DNA of 64,000 nt from Asterella californica (lineage: Eukaryota > Streptophyta > Marchantiopsida > Marchantiales > Aytoniaceae), in contig JAYKYS010000002.1 of the NCBI GenBank assembly GCA_036924285.1, positions 38,920,501-38,984,500 of the forward strand, written 5' to 3'. The translations under genes and the position numbers were made by a program. The notes under the pieces were generated by a model. It did no database searches and had not been told where the DNA came from. It saw nothing but the letters and a program-made list of their open reading frames with translations. Positions 13,001-24,899 of the stretch are shown in pieces. How positions within the stretch are numbered: position 1 is the first letter of the stretch; each line of letters begins with the position of its first letter.

Positions 13001-14074
13001 GTTCATGCTTAACGATGAGGTACGTGGTTGTCCTCATATCGTTTTGAGATCTTTGTCTCCTTGGTATGTGTTTTCTTGAGTCTTTCCCTGGATCAAGGGT
13101 AAGAGCGGTTAAGAAGGCTACCTTCTTCCCACCCGAAGATAAAGCCTAGGCGTTGTCGCAGAGTAATACGCATTCTGGGCGCTCTGTTCCTGTAGAACAC
13201 CTAAGCCTCCTGTTCGTGTCCAATTAACCAAATTTAGGAGATACCGAGTGTGTGATTTGTATAACGAGGTACTACAGGTTGGAGGTGGGTTTTCGAAGCC
13301 GAAGGACGCTTGGCCCTAGATCCGTGGAGGAGTGTTGTACGGTGGGTGGAACATAGGCATAGACGTCTTAACCAAGTATCTACAGACTGTTCCTTTAACA
13401 AGTTTGTATCAGTATGCCTGTGTGCTCACGATTCCGTCGCTTTTGCTCATTTTCCACCAGCTGGTTTCTTTCTGGGGTGCTTGAGAGTAGGACGGTTCTG
13501 TCGTTGTAAGAAGTCATTCTATGCCTGTAGGCGCCAAGTTTCGACGTCGGTGAACGTGAAATAAGCGTATGACATATAGATGTATGCGAGAACTATGCAG
13601 CAGGAGTAACTATTTTAATGCGAGGCCAATTTTCAAGTTGCTTACCATACTCATAGACGCACTTTCCCAGTATAGCGCAGTGTCCAACTCGAGCATTGGA
13701 ATTCACGTTACCACATTCTGAACGCCTGATGGGCCTACCGAACAGAAAACCACTTTGAAGAGAGAGATATCACCTGGGACGTGCATGGCAGTGACCTACA
13801 GGTCCTTGTTTACATGATTTGTGTGGTTACTGGCCTGGGGTTCTTCTCACTGGTCAATGTGACATCTTTCTACGGTCTGTGTATCTAGGTAAAGCAACGG
13901 GCGAACGAATTAGCCCAGGCTATGGAGAAAGAAGACGGGGTTGACGGAGCAGTGAAGGCTTTCCACAAGCATCTACCGCGAGATACGCCGCAACCTCCTT
14001 CTACGCACGCACCTCAAAGGCTGAGACATAGAGTTTTTAAACCTTTTAGGACTGTCTACAATTGTTTCATATAA
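7071..14074 (+). CDS. Sterol 3-beta-glucosyltransferase (UGT80-type), 13 exons
   Basis: The enzyme moves glucose from UDP-glucose to the 3-OH of membrane sterols, giving steryl glucosides. Proposed exons: 7071-7831, 8636-8942, 9261-9372, 9546-9722, 10114-10177, 10424-10481, 10886-11063, 11681-11811, 12079-12181, 12359-12435, 12711-12758, 12870-13019 and 13889-14074. All introns are GT-AG, phases agree, and the product is about 783 residues. The GT28-type N domain begins near residue 332, with VMLIVGTRGDVQPF; YGHRVRLATHTNF, KNKGFLPSGPSE, IWWGIRS and LPTGYIWSP follow. The donor-binding block runs from VEDCPHDW (641-648) through HHGGAGTTAAGLKAG (658-672) to VPFFGDQPFWGDRI. These are family hallmarks. 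Residues 1-330 are Ser/Asn/Glu-rich and poorly conserved, making the protein longer than the roughly 600-640 residues of flowering-plant homologues. The exon 1/2 junction is the least certain; the rest is secure. Confidence 0.93.
9019..9085 (+). repeat. 37-base tandem duplication inside an intron
   Basis: GCACAAGACAAGCTT followed by a GTGTGAAGGTTATC-like segment occurs at about 9019 and again, with few changes, at about 9056. It lies in the intron after exon 2 of the sterol glucosyltransferase gene, so it does not touch the protein. Confidence 0.6.
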
Positions 14075-15700
14075 TTATTTTTTCTCAAAATCATCGCTAT
14101 TGCACGAAAGTATTGAGTAGTTTTGACAGATAATTGCCCTTGTTTTATAGCTTAGACTTCTTCCCTCCTTTCGCTGATTACAGTAGATACAAGAAGAATG
14201 CCTCAAAGCGAGCTAAAAGTTATTTATAAAGCTTGCTTTGGGCTTGGTAATTTGCTAGAAGGATCAAGGCCAAATCCATGCCTAAAGATGCAGTCGTGTA
14301 TATTATTCAGCTCATAAAGCGATCTTGTGGATATTACGAAGTTTCATTGTGTCTTACCGGAGTCACTGGCGAGTGTACTTCGGGGTTCAGTATTCTTATG
14401 ATCATCCAGTCATCAATATAAAGTGATACTTTTTAGAGATGTGTTTTGATCAACAATCTTCGTTTACATAGTTATCTTGATTAGGAATTTAGGCCTGCCC
14501 GTGTTAAAAAGGGATTCTCTTAGTCCATGTTTGAAGCTCCAGAATAGTACGGTGAGCGCATCTGAGTACGCTTGAAGTTTCTCTTTGCTCAACCTTAGGT
14601 CGTGCAGTAGAAGAAACCTGTCAAACGATCCACATTTAGAACTCATCTCAACGTCGTCCCATGTACGCAGAATAGACATGTCGCATATTGACAAAATGAC
14701 ACGCCAGTGTTTGGTGTGTAAGTTATGCTGTTCTGCATCATGTACAGCCCTTAGGAGAACTCGACATGTATCAAGTGGTCAAATGGTTTTGGGACTCGAA
14801 CGATAGGTTCAGCTACGGAGCTCGCTGCTGAAGTCTGCACTTGCTTGTTGACTACTTCCAAGCGTATTGATGGTAGACGCGTCTTGACAGAAGGGGTCGA
14901 AAGTAGGTGAAAGAAAACAACTCCTGAAAACCACTCCTGCTCCGGAAATTGAGCGCGACCTCCCACTTCCAAACGCCTCTGCGGTGGATCCAACTCACCG
15001 TGTTTCGGTATCGCCTGGATTGTGGATACGGGAATAGCCTACGTCGCTTACTTTGGCCCTCCTCGTACGTCGCCATCATTACGGAAAAATGTCTCCCCTT
15101 AAATAGGCGACGTGAAGAATGTGCAGTGACTTTCGAACCGCAGGTACGATGACCCACCTCCTCTTGCTTTCCATCCTCCAACAAATTGCTCCAGTAGTCT
15201 TAACGGAAGAGATGTCGTTAGAGTGCCTTTTCATGCTTTCTGGCGCTGCAGGTCCTCAAAGTATGTAAGTCTGCTAGGTGGAAAGGTATCTAAAGGAGAC
15301 TCCAGAAGTGGGTCCTGTCCTGGACTCCTTCTCCTAAACAAATGACTGCCTTCTAGTAAAGTGAGATCAGCCCACTATCGATCTCAGAACGCTGTTCATA
15401 AGCTTGTCAAATGACAGGAGACGAAAAAGTTTCCACTGGACTATTCTCTCAAATATGTTTATCATATTCTGTTATCAGGAACTGTTACTGTTAGTTGTGA
15501 TGGAGTAGGTGGTCAGATGTCCAGTACACGACCGGAGGGCCATCTGCTCTCTTGTTTGGCACTTGCTCACAAACAATGATCTCCAGTATCTTAATAATTC
15601 TAGTTTCACAGTGGGACATGATCGACGATGTTTTTGTCTTCCATCGACTTCCACCAAATAACCACTTCACAGATGGAGAATGGCCGAGACACAGTCGATC

Positions 15701-15746
<46 letters not shown>

Positions 15747-16195
15747 ATGCAGGCAGGTAGCAATCGATTGCCCAGATTTTCTCCATCGGACCGGGCATTA
15801 CACTGCCAACTCAAGTAAGTAACTTTACAGGGTACCCGTCGTTTCGGGCGAAAATCATTTAAGGACACTTGTCTTTTTGGGTACATCATCGCTAGAGGTG
15901 GCAGTCGAAATATAGGAATAAAAGCCTGGAGGCGCATGGATGAGTGAAGGTAAGGTACGTACCTTAGGCCCTTAGGCCCTTAGACCCAGACCACCACCAC
16001 CATAACGATAAAGGAAAAGAAAAAGAACGACGGTCTGCACTCACTCTGGAAAGTGAGAAACTAATACTACGATCGCTTGGCCCTTCGGGTCCTTCTTTCC
16101 CTTTCCATCCGTTTGGCTATTCATTGTGTCACGTGTTCACACTACTACGATAGTGGGCGTTGTTTGCGTATGTATCGTATCGTATCGTATGTGTA
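14075..16195. other. 3' flank of the sterol glucosyltransferase gene and spacer
   Basis: No gene was recognised. The open frames at 14852-15184 and 15491-15937 on the minus strand lack family motifs. The latter runs through a (GA)n microsatellite and so encodes a Ser-Leu run. Short simple repeats mark the end of the stretch: CCTTAGGCCCTTAGGCCCTT near 15962-15981, then tandem GTATC units near 16170-16192. Confidence 0.55.
15703..15743 (+). repeat. (GA)n microsatellite
   Basis: A GA dinucleotide run of about 40 bases lies in the spacer downstream of the sterol glucosyltransferase gene. It creates artificial Arg-Glu and Ser-Leu open frames on the two strands. Confidence 0.9.
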
Positions 16196-16203
16196 CGTCT
16201 GAG

Positions 16204-16565
16204 AAGAAATTGGCTTGATCACACTCTCAGTAGGTTCTTTAAGTTTGATCACAGCTTTTTAGCGATGTATTGTTTTATCACCTTTTGACTTGCTATTGAT
16301 TGTAAAACCAGTCACTTTGTTGTGTTAGTAATACGTCGGACTATACATATTAGACTTTTGAACCGGTTTCAGTTGACGTGTTTTTAATTATTAAAGATTT
16401 TGAATGGTATGGTTATTTCACGTTTAGAAAAGTAATGATACGATGAAGGACAAGATAAAGTTACAGATTTAACTTTCTATAACCAATCAGGAGTGTGATA
16501 AAACAAGAGAGATGTTATCAAGCTCAAAGAAACTTATTGGGGGTGTGATGAAGCAAATCTCTTGT
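16204..16565. mobile_element. MITE family copy 1 (multi-motif TIR, 8-base target duplication)
   Basis: The ends are long inverted repeats of about 90 bases. Each contains the motif TTGATCACA or a close variant three times, with GATGTATTG and a (C/G)ATTGGTTA-like block further in. CGTCTGAG flanks both sides (16196-16203 and 16566-16573), an apparent 8-base target duplication, which is the length made by hAT transposases. The AT-rich interior has no coding capacity. The family assignment to hAT is inference from the duplication length only. Confidence 0.7.
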
Positions 16566-16666
16566 CGTCTGAGTCTGATGGCTTTGGCTGTAGCGTACGC
16601 CTCGCATGGCGCGAATTTGATACGATGCATGGAACATGGCTGATAGCCCATGTCAACCAGTCTGCC

Positions 16667-16766
16667 CCCGTCTTTTCACTGTGGGGCTTTTTGCAGCCGT
16701 TTGCTGCTGCCCTTGCACAGCATGAGTCCCCACGCCAAAAAAACTCGACCCCACGGCGCCCGGGCC
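16667..16766 (+). mobile_element. Dispersed ~100-base repeat, copy 2, with 15-base direct repeats
   Basis: A 100-base segment homologous to 990-1089 (opposite strand) is bracketed by the identical 15-mer GTCAACCAGTCTGCC at 16652-16666 and 16767-16781. That pattern is expected of a target-site duplication made when an RNA is retroposed. The insert has a GCAGC...GCTGC hairpin, an outer GTGGGG...CCCCAC pairing and an internal A7 run. No pol III A or B box or known RNA family was recognised. Confidence 0.65.
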
Positions 16767-17499
16767 GTCAACCAGTCTGCCAGTCGGGTGCAACTTTGCA
16801 AGTGACGGTCTCTGACGCAGTACAAGGTACAGTAGGAGGAGGATATGACAGTAAAAAAGTCAATGACTCACCCGAGTTGCTCCCTATCCATCCATCCATC
16901 CATCCACTTCTTCATTCATTTCACTCATCCATCATGCACCACCACGGCCGTACAGTAACACCTTTGGGTTGACCATAAATCAAATCCTCATATAAGATTA
17001 TCTCATGCAAATATGAACTTCTAACATTGCATTAGTGCTGGTCAAAGCTAAGAAATGAATTTTTCTAACGTTCAGTTGGAATAGTTTATGGAAGGACAGT
17101 TTTGTCTGTATAGAGCGGTGGATCACTTCCGAGTTGTAATTAATATTTGTGATTTGGATTTTTTACGAGAATAAATTTATACAATCAAAATTCATGGTCA
17201 ATTCGGATAAAAGATCAATAAAAGATGTCTGTGGTGTTTCCTTACGAGCATTGCCAAAAATATGTATAAAAGATATCCACAGTCTCTTCTCTTGACCGAA
17301 GTTGTAACACTCGAGCTAAGAATATTTACCAAAGATTCTAGCTTTTGCACGCACTAAGGATCTCCAAACAAGATTTATGAATTCGATATTATCAGTTTCA
17401 TTTTCATGTCCGTTACTCTTTTATGTGAAGGAGATCATTCTCCTACAAATCCGAACCAGGTAACAAGTAGAGCAAGAGACTGTTTTTATAACTTTGGTT

Positions 17500-17720
17500 T
17501 GTTTGTTCACTGGGTGTAGAACCAACGGTGGCTTCCCAGGCTGGGAATGATCAGGGTTCGAACCGTGGAGCTCACTCCAGTGAGACGAGGGTAGTAGGGT
17601 ACTAAATCTCGTGAGGGGTACTAAAGCCTGATTGCTAAAATTGGTTCTGACAATGACGACGGGCGAGCTCTTGTAACGAGGCTGATATTTGTCTCGTCGT
17701 CAAGACAGGACAAATCAAAC
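17500..17720 (+). repeat. Possible tRNA-related SINE-like segment
   Basis: GGTTCGAACC (17555-17564) matches the pol III B box, and GGTGGCTTCCCAGG just upstream is loosely like an A box. However, the spacing is only about 14 bases, shorter than in a tRNA, and there is no complete cloverleaf. Listed as a weak candidate only; no second copy was found in this window. Confidence 0.25.
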
Positions 17721-18111
17721 TAAGCTAAGATAAGGGTCAGGGAAGGCCAGCTGTAGGACGCGGGCTAACGACCACCCGTTATTCTCAGTGCAAGCCCCGC
17801 CCTGGACGGACCACACCTATTCTAGATTCTTAATTACCACGAACCAATTAATACAGTGCGTAGTCGACGTAGCAGGAATTGCTACAGGAGTTCCTTTTCC
17901 GTCCGTCGGAATCACCATTATGGAAGCCACTTATGCGAACGGTAACATCTTAAGTCTGTTCACCAAACTCCCCTCACCATCAGACGTAAATGATATACGT
18001 CGTCCATCAACTGAACTGGTTCTCTTCTCAGGTGTCGGAGGAAAAACATGAACGTAAGGGTTGCTGATAGAATCTCGTATTTCTCTTTCTCACTCTTGTG
18101 AAGTACTATTA

Positions 18112-18429
18112 GGGTAGGTTTTTCTTGCTTGATCACATCCCTATTAGTGAACTATTGCTTCATCACACTCTTGATTGGTTACTGAAACTCAAACTAGTTA
18201 TTTTACCATGTATTTTTTTATTTTTTTATTTTTTATTTTGATTAAATATCTATGTCATTCAAATTTTTTTAACAATAAATATACTATAGACTATACATGC
18301 TAGCAAAATTGATGTATGCAGTCCGGCAAATCATCGATATGACAAAATGACTAGTTTTACCGTTGATAGCCGGTTAGAGATGTAATCAAGCACGACAAAC
18401 CTATTGGAAGTGTGATCAAGTAAATTTCT
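18112..18429. mobile_element. MITE family copy 2
   Basis: The left end carries GCTTGATCACATCCCTATTAG. The right end, reversed, carries AGAAATTTACTTGATCAC and CTTCCAATAGG. The inner blocks match copy 1. The flanks TACTATTA (18104-18111) and TACTATCA (18430-18437) differ at one position and may be a decayed 8-base target duplication. The interior is AT-rich with no open frame of note. Confidence 0.7.
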
Positions 18430-19020
18430 TACTATCAGGGGTGTCAAAGTTAACACATAAGATTCTTTAATGCAAGAAGATGATTCGTTATGAAATTACA
18501 ACCCCTCGTGGTTAACTAATGGTTAAATTTCTGTTGAATTTTTTTATCCAACCATCACCCTTTTAGTAGCATATCACCAAATAAATGTGATCACGGAGGA
18601 AATGAGAAAACAGCGATGGTTTCTTTTCTGGCTGCCTCGGGAGGTAACCTCTCGGATTTTGGTCATGGTCATGTGGATTGCCATGGCTTAAAATGTTTTC
18701 AAAAGTATTACAGTTTTGATACTCCTTATTAGACTCCAGATCTTTCTTCGGTGGAGTTCGGATGTCCCAGTCCGTGTTGAAAGTTGTGTACATAGTTATA
18801 TTATGTTTTATTGAATCAGAGGAAATTTTATATTGATCTTTCTTCATAGATTGCTCTATCTCTTGTACGTCTTAGGTATAGATGTCTTCCTTGCCCTTCA
18901 TCAGATATATGTGGAGGTGGGATACAAATGTATATTATGGTCGAGAGAAATCTTGCATTGATCTATCTTTTAGGATTGTTTTGTCTTCTGCACTCCTTAT
19001 GTATAGATATTTTTCTTGTC

Positions 19021-19058
19021 GTCTCGTTATATATATATATATATATATTTTTTTTTTC
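19021..19058 (+). repeat. (TA)n then poly-T simple repeat
   Basis: An AT dinucleotide run followed by about ten T residues, in gene-less DNA. Confidence 0.8.
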
Positions 19059-19393
19059 TCTGACCTCAACGTAGTGTAATCCAGACAGCCCATGTCTTAA
19101 GACTTTTATGTACTCTCATGACCTGTACCCATCTCCTACTTGCAATAAAATTACTAGGAAAAATTTAAAAAATAATAACAATTAATTACTGATATGATAT
19201 TATACATAGCGTTGTAAGTATGAAATCCTCGATATCTCTCTCGTGCTTGAAAGATCTTCTTCCGACATGTAGTGCATCTTTCATACAAACGAAATGAATC
19301 TCTATCTAACTCTTGATCCTGACTTTCATGGGAACATGCACCAAAGCTTCTTCAAATTTCTCATGGACTCTTTGGAGATTCAAAACTGTCATC

Positions 19394-19629
19394 GCAAAGA
19401 GAGAGAACAGCAGCAAGAAGAACGGATGAAATCAGTGAACAAACCAGCCAACAAACAAGCCAGTCGGTTGGTTCAAGCTCTCAAATTCAAAAGCCTTCCC
19501 TCAAAAAGAGAGAATAGCAGCAAAAAAGACTTTGAACAGAAATGAGAAGACCGAACAATACAAGTGAACAAATTTATCAACAGGCGAACCAGTGCATTAG
19601 TTCAAGCTCTCAAATTCAAAAACCCTCCC
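19394..19629 (+). repeat. Diverged ~125-base tandem duplication
   Basis: Two successive units each begin with an AAAGAGAGAGAA(C/T)AGCAGCAA-like segment and end with GTTCAAGCTCTCAAATTCAA. The second unit has small insertions that break the open frame seen in the first. No function is evident. Confidence 0.55.
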
Positions 19630-20119
19630 ACGCACAACCGTAAACTCCAAGGTAATCACTGCAAACAATAAACATAAACTCGACGACAGTCTTACGTGTG
19701 TCCCTCCGTCGAGAGTGTATCGTCTTTTCTGTTCTTTTTTCCGTTCATGTTTTTATCTTTATTGTGATCCAGCATCATTAACACCCTGATTGTCGTTTAT
19801 CAGTAATTACTGTATTCAATCATAAAACCATCCCACAGCTGTGAGCTTCTTGTACAACGTCCACCCGCTGCAAAGTGTAGTCCATTTTCTTCTCCTTTGA
19901 AAACAGACTACACCCGTGTTAATGGGTCGAGAAACTTCACGGCATTCTTTACACCTTATCGACTAATTTTGCTTGCAGGAGATGTCTGATGCTATCCCCA
20001 GTCAATACTTTGTATATAACCCTGCCTACTCTCACGACCTAACATTAAGAAATGATATCCCTTATTGTCGCTTCGTTTTACATCTGTATAAGAAGGTACC
20101 GGATGACCCTAGAAGTAGC

Positions 20120-21300
20120 TGCCGGACCGGCTCGGTTTGGTCCCAAACTGAACTGTTTTACTCTGAACCAAACTGAACCAAAACTAAACTGTTTAAAAAC
20201 TCCAAATTAAATCTTTGGATACTACATAATCACCTGATGCTCGGTTCACTGCATATATCAGAGTGATTTTTTATTACGAAAATGAATTATTTTTCCTTAG
20301 AACGAATCAGATATGCTGTTGGTGTACTTTGACACAAATTTTTTTTCCAAATATCCCTCTTCTTCAGGGTAATAATCTAATTTTACGAGATACTCCATAT
20401 ACTCTTCTAAATTTTGTTGATAATAATATCTCTGTAATAATGAACAGTTATATTATGAGAGTTCTATTCAGAAAGCGAGCTCTTTGTGATTACAACTCCC
20501 GACTTCTGATGTCGCAACTACTGATGATATCACTGTGCTATAATGAACATGTGTATAACAAGTAATTCGTATGATAGACCAGTAATTGTCACCTTATGAT
20601 GACTCGTTTTTTTACTAAAACAGCGTATGTATAATTAGATTATATTTGTATAATTATCTAAATATATTTTTTTCCATGCTAAATGGTTAGCTTTGTGTAC
20701 GCAATTTTAGTCAGATGTCCTGACGAATTTGAAAGGTTAGAGGAATGAGGACCCTTATGTATATAGTCAATTTGAGTCAGATGTCTTAATGAAGAGCTAG
20801 AGGAAAGAAAACTTCTAAATTTGTTGGTCTTCAAAATCTGTTTGTCTTTTCTCTTCCTATTGCCAGAAGTGAATGTTGCATGCATAATATGCAACATAAT
20901 CATTCGAACCGGACTGTTTGAAAAGCAATATTGAACTGCATTATCAGAGAACTTTTTATCAATACATTATTTAAACTAATTTTATTACGAAATAAATATT
21001 AAATACTATACTATTTAATTTACAGTTAATAATTATCATTCATATTTATTATACTAAAAATAAAAATAAAAAAGATATAAATGTTCTTTTAGAGATTGTA
21101 AAACCCGAACCGCTTAAATACCGTTTACTTTGGGACCGAACCGTTCAAAACCATTCGTATTGAAAACTACACCGTTATAACCGAACCATTTAGAACAATT
21201 TTGAACCAAGTCACTTTTGAACTGGCTCAATGGAACAGTAAAAACTGGTTCGGTCCTGTATGGTCCGGTTTGAGACTGAAACGGGGTCGAGTCGTACGTG
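20120..21300. mobile_element. ~1.2 kb non-autonomous element with GGTTCGG-type terminal inverted repeats
   Basis: The left end is rich in repeated units of the type CGGTTTGGTCCCAAACTGAA and ACTGAACCAAAACTAAACTG. The right end (about 21100-21300) carries the complementary pattern, with CGAACCG and GGTTCGG units and GGTCCGGTTTGAGAC. The interior is AT-rich and non-coding. Sub-terminal repeats of a short motif are typical of plant hAT-like non-autonomous elements. I could not identify a clear target duplication, so the borders are approximate. Confidence 0.55.
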
Positions 21301-23721
21301 GCAGTGGACAGGGGTGTAGTTCGAGAAGCAAACAACTACAAAATCATAAGATTTTCTTAAAATCCTAATAAACTCATAATATAATTCAAAACATTAACGT
21401 GAATGAGCGCTGTCTTCTCTTCAGCTCTCCTCTGTCCGTGAATCACGTAATTATTTACTAATTTTAGATCGCTATTCAAAAACTCTGTAAACATCAACTG
21501 CAAAAGCAGCACGGTAATATTTTACATCCAGAGACGACAGGGTTGACATGCTTTCTGACGTGGTTCCGTTCGCAGTTTATACGACGCTTTTACCGGGTTT
21601 TGCTCATAAGAGACTGATAGCAAAAGCCAGGAGCTGCTTCGACCTGATCGTCATGTCCCGAGGTTGGAAGGTGTAACCGCCGCTAGTACATGACAAACTT
21701 GTGCTTGTTCTGGACAGGATGACATGAGATTGTATGTCTTGTGGAGAAGCTTGTTTGTGTCTCAACCGTCTTTCTTGTCCGCCTTGGGAGAGTTCTGTCG
21801 AGGGTTAGATCTGGTCTGTCCTGTTCTCGCTTCGAACGTTGTCTTGAGTCTTGACCGCATTAGCTTCACTTCTCTCCACAAGGAAACTGGACTAAAAAGC
21901 AAAGAGATACGCTTGTACTGGAATAGCGTGGCTATTCGTTAGCGATTTATATGGGTTTTGTCCGAGTCACTACATTCGTCCTTGCGTTTCTTAACCGTTT
22001 CATAATGTAGCAAATACACTATATGACAAAAATTATTCTCAATATGGACAAAATACACTACATAACAGAAAAACTTTTTGTTCTTCTCCAAATCCACGAT
22101 AGATGTATAAGGTCACAGTCGTATCCAGTTTATCATCCGGCTTATCTGAGATTATCATGATAAATATCTATTTATTGATGTTATATTAAAGTACCTGTTA
22201 GATATTTTTTCCATCTAAAATTTATTATAATTGCATGCAACCGATTTTTGGAGATTTTTAATGGCACTCGTGGAACCCTAAAACTTCAATCAAACGAAAC
22301 ACAAAAAATCTCTTTTGTTTGCAAGACACCATCCTGCAGAATCCAGTCTTCAAGATGACAGATTATCAGTACGGTCGTTAATTCATCTGTAATTTTGGAG
22401 ATAATCTTGAAGTATCATCCAGAAGATATTAAAGTAAATTACGAAAGGTCGATAGGATCATATGGATTATTTTCCGGATTCAATCTGGAGTTGTAACCGG
22501 ATAAGGATTATTTCAGAATTGTAATTATACGAATAGAGTCGGGATACATCAGACGGTTAGACAATTAGGCAGTTCTTGATTGTGTTCTAATCGTCCACTA
22601 GCGCGTTACTATTCAATTAATATATCTGAGGATCACATTCATCGTTCGGTAAATCAGTTATGTAAGGAAAAACTGTATAAAATAAATTCACAATTTTGTG
22701 AGAAACTTGTGTACTGGATCTGAATGCTTGGATGTATGATGGATGAGAATCATTGAATTGCACACTCTTGTTCAGTAACAAAGGACCTTGGCGTACAGAT
22801 GTTCAACACGATTAACAACAGCATTAGCTCTATCCACTTTGAGTATCCGACGGGGTGTATGAGGGATGAAACTCTTTATTCTTAACCGTAATATTCACAC
22901 GCTTGTAACAAAAATCCTGCTTCCATGAACCTGATGCGGTTAGGGGCTAACTATGCTAACGCATAACAATAATCATTGGAGTAAGAAACATGCAAGAATA
23001 TCTACAGCACTGGACTTCCCTAAAAGACGTATAAATAAAACAAGGTGGCTGCATTAGGCTCTATTCTTAAGTAATTAAATAAATTTCCTTATTAAACAAC
23101 TGAATTATCTTCATTTTTATTTACACAAGGAAAAAACCTACTGGTTGCTGTCATCTATCCCCTTATATGTCCCGTCATATATCAAATATATACTCCGTTC
23201 CTTTAGTCATTCTTGCTTCCACATGAGAATCTGGAGTTCCATATCGATGCAACGGCTCTATAGAGTAGAGTAGAGCAAAAGTATTTTCCAGTAGAAAATA
23301 AAAATCGAATGAAATGGTTGTAAAGTTACAGTAGTAGGTATCCCTTGTATATAACTCACAGTTCATGACCGTCCAACTTGCATGAGTGTGCATGCACGAG
23401 GAAATGTTTCTTCAGCTTTTGCATGCGCCATCCGACACATGGACCACGGCAGAGTCAGCTCCGGAACAAGAGGCGGGCTGACAAATTGTTGGCAACATGA
23501 TCGTTTACATGCCCACTCATGAGTTTATAAGCTACGCACATGAAACGTATATGATCACTCGTGACCGAACAGATTCATGAGCCCAAACAAACTTGTCTGA
23601 TGTAGCCGGGACTTTGGGTCAGTGTCTACTGGTCGAGTGCTTAAGAAGCTCACTTTTAACTGCCTTGTGTAAGCAGCTTCAAGTCTTCACGTGGATTTTC
23701 CGAGAGAAACTGTTCTTTGGA

Positions 23722-23857
23722 CCGCGTATTCTAAGTCAACTTGGAGTCAAAATGAAGTGAAAAGCAAGGAATTAGATGAACTGCTGCAGTGATAAATTGT
23801 ATTTGCGTATTCTAAATCATCTTGGAGTCAAAATGCAAAGCAAGGAATTTGATGGAC
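23722..23857 (+). repeat. Diverged tandem duplication, ~82-base period
   Basis: GCGTATTCTAAGTCAACTTG, then GAGTCAAAATG and AGCAAGGAATT, occur at 23722-23780 and again with a few substitutions and a short deletion at 23804-23857. Confidence 0.65.
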
Positions 23858-24004
23858 GATGAGGGCTTAAGATTCTATCACTTAGGTAGGGATAGAGTAT
23901 GGTGCTCGCTGTAGAATGTATGTAATGTAAATCACCATCCAGTTTTCATTTTCTCATTCCTCGAGTACTTTGAGTGACTTGAAAAGCCGTAAGGCCATGC
24001 TTGT

Positions 24005-24075
24005 GCTTGGGTTTGAGTTCGAATGGTTATATGCTTGGGTTTGAGTTTGAATGGTTATATGCTTGGGTTTAAGTG
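24005..24075 (+). repeat. 28-base tandem repeat, 2.5 units
   Basis: The unit starting GCTTGGGTTTGAGTTCGAAT occurs at 24005-24032 and 24033-24060 with one substitution, and a partial third unit begins at 24061. Confidence 0.85.
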
Positions 24076-24899
24076 TTTACACCAGTGACATTACGGAGCA
24101 TTATTTCACTACCTCATTGCAGAGTAATGATCGCTTTGACCAAGACTCGAAATGCAAACCAAATATTATACTTCACATGGGAATGTACTCGCAAGAATGC
24201 ATTATGCATTTTTCGAGTCGTCTCCTCGGCTACCTCGACTCCTCCAAAGGCACAATGCACTCCTAAGAGTGCATGATCGTGTACTCAAATGTATTAGTAC
24301 ACGATTTGACCTCAGTCCATTTTCGAGTCAAGAGGAGTATAGCCGGAAGACTAGACGGACCAGAAACCTAACTGCCCCCTGAATCCCTTCAACCCAACCA
24401 ACGTCATATCCTAGAGCTTGGACTTAACTAATAACTCTTGGCATTGTATAATGGAGGAAATGAGGGAGAAAATGTGCTCCTTGTGCGGCCCTGCAGCAGC
24501 TAGCTGCGAACTTGCGAAATGGAAACGAGGTTTGTAGCGAGGGGAACAACCGACCGTTTGTGGGGAGGGGAGGGAAGTGTGTGGCACAACTGGCTCTCTC
24601 TCAGTCAGTCTGGCTGCCTTTGTACAGACTTTGTGGGGAGGGCCCTGAGCTCTTTTGACGATGGCTTCAACGGTCTTCCTCGGCCCCTCTCCTCTTGTGA
24701 GCGTCCGTTCGTTGGGCTTGTTCATGACCACCCTGGAGCCCACCGAGTCAATGAGTGACAGGCGGAGTCATGACTCGAGCTGGCCTTCGCTCATCTGGGG
24801 CAGATGTCTAACACCCAAGCATGCCGAACCGAAGCTCTACGCCATACACACCCAGCCTCGAAAGACACTCACAGATCTACTCCATGTCACTCCTGCCCC

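Noticed and set aside
15491..15937. 148-codon minus-strand frame with a long Ser-Leu run
   Set aside because: The run is the (GA)n microsatellite read in reverse, and the flanks show no protein-like conservation.
17529..17564. Possible tRNA gene
   Set aside because: The B box fits, but the A box is too close and no cloverleaf with paired acceptor ends could be drawn.
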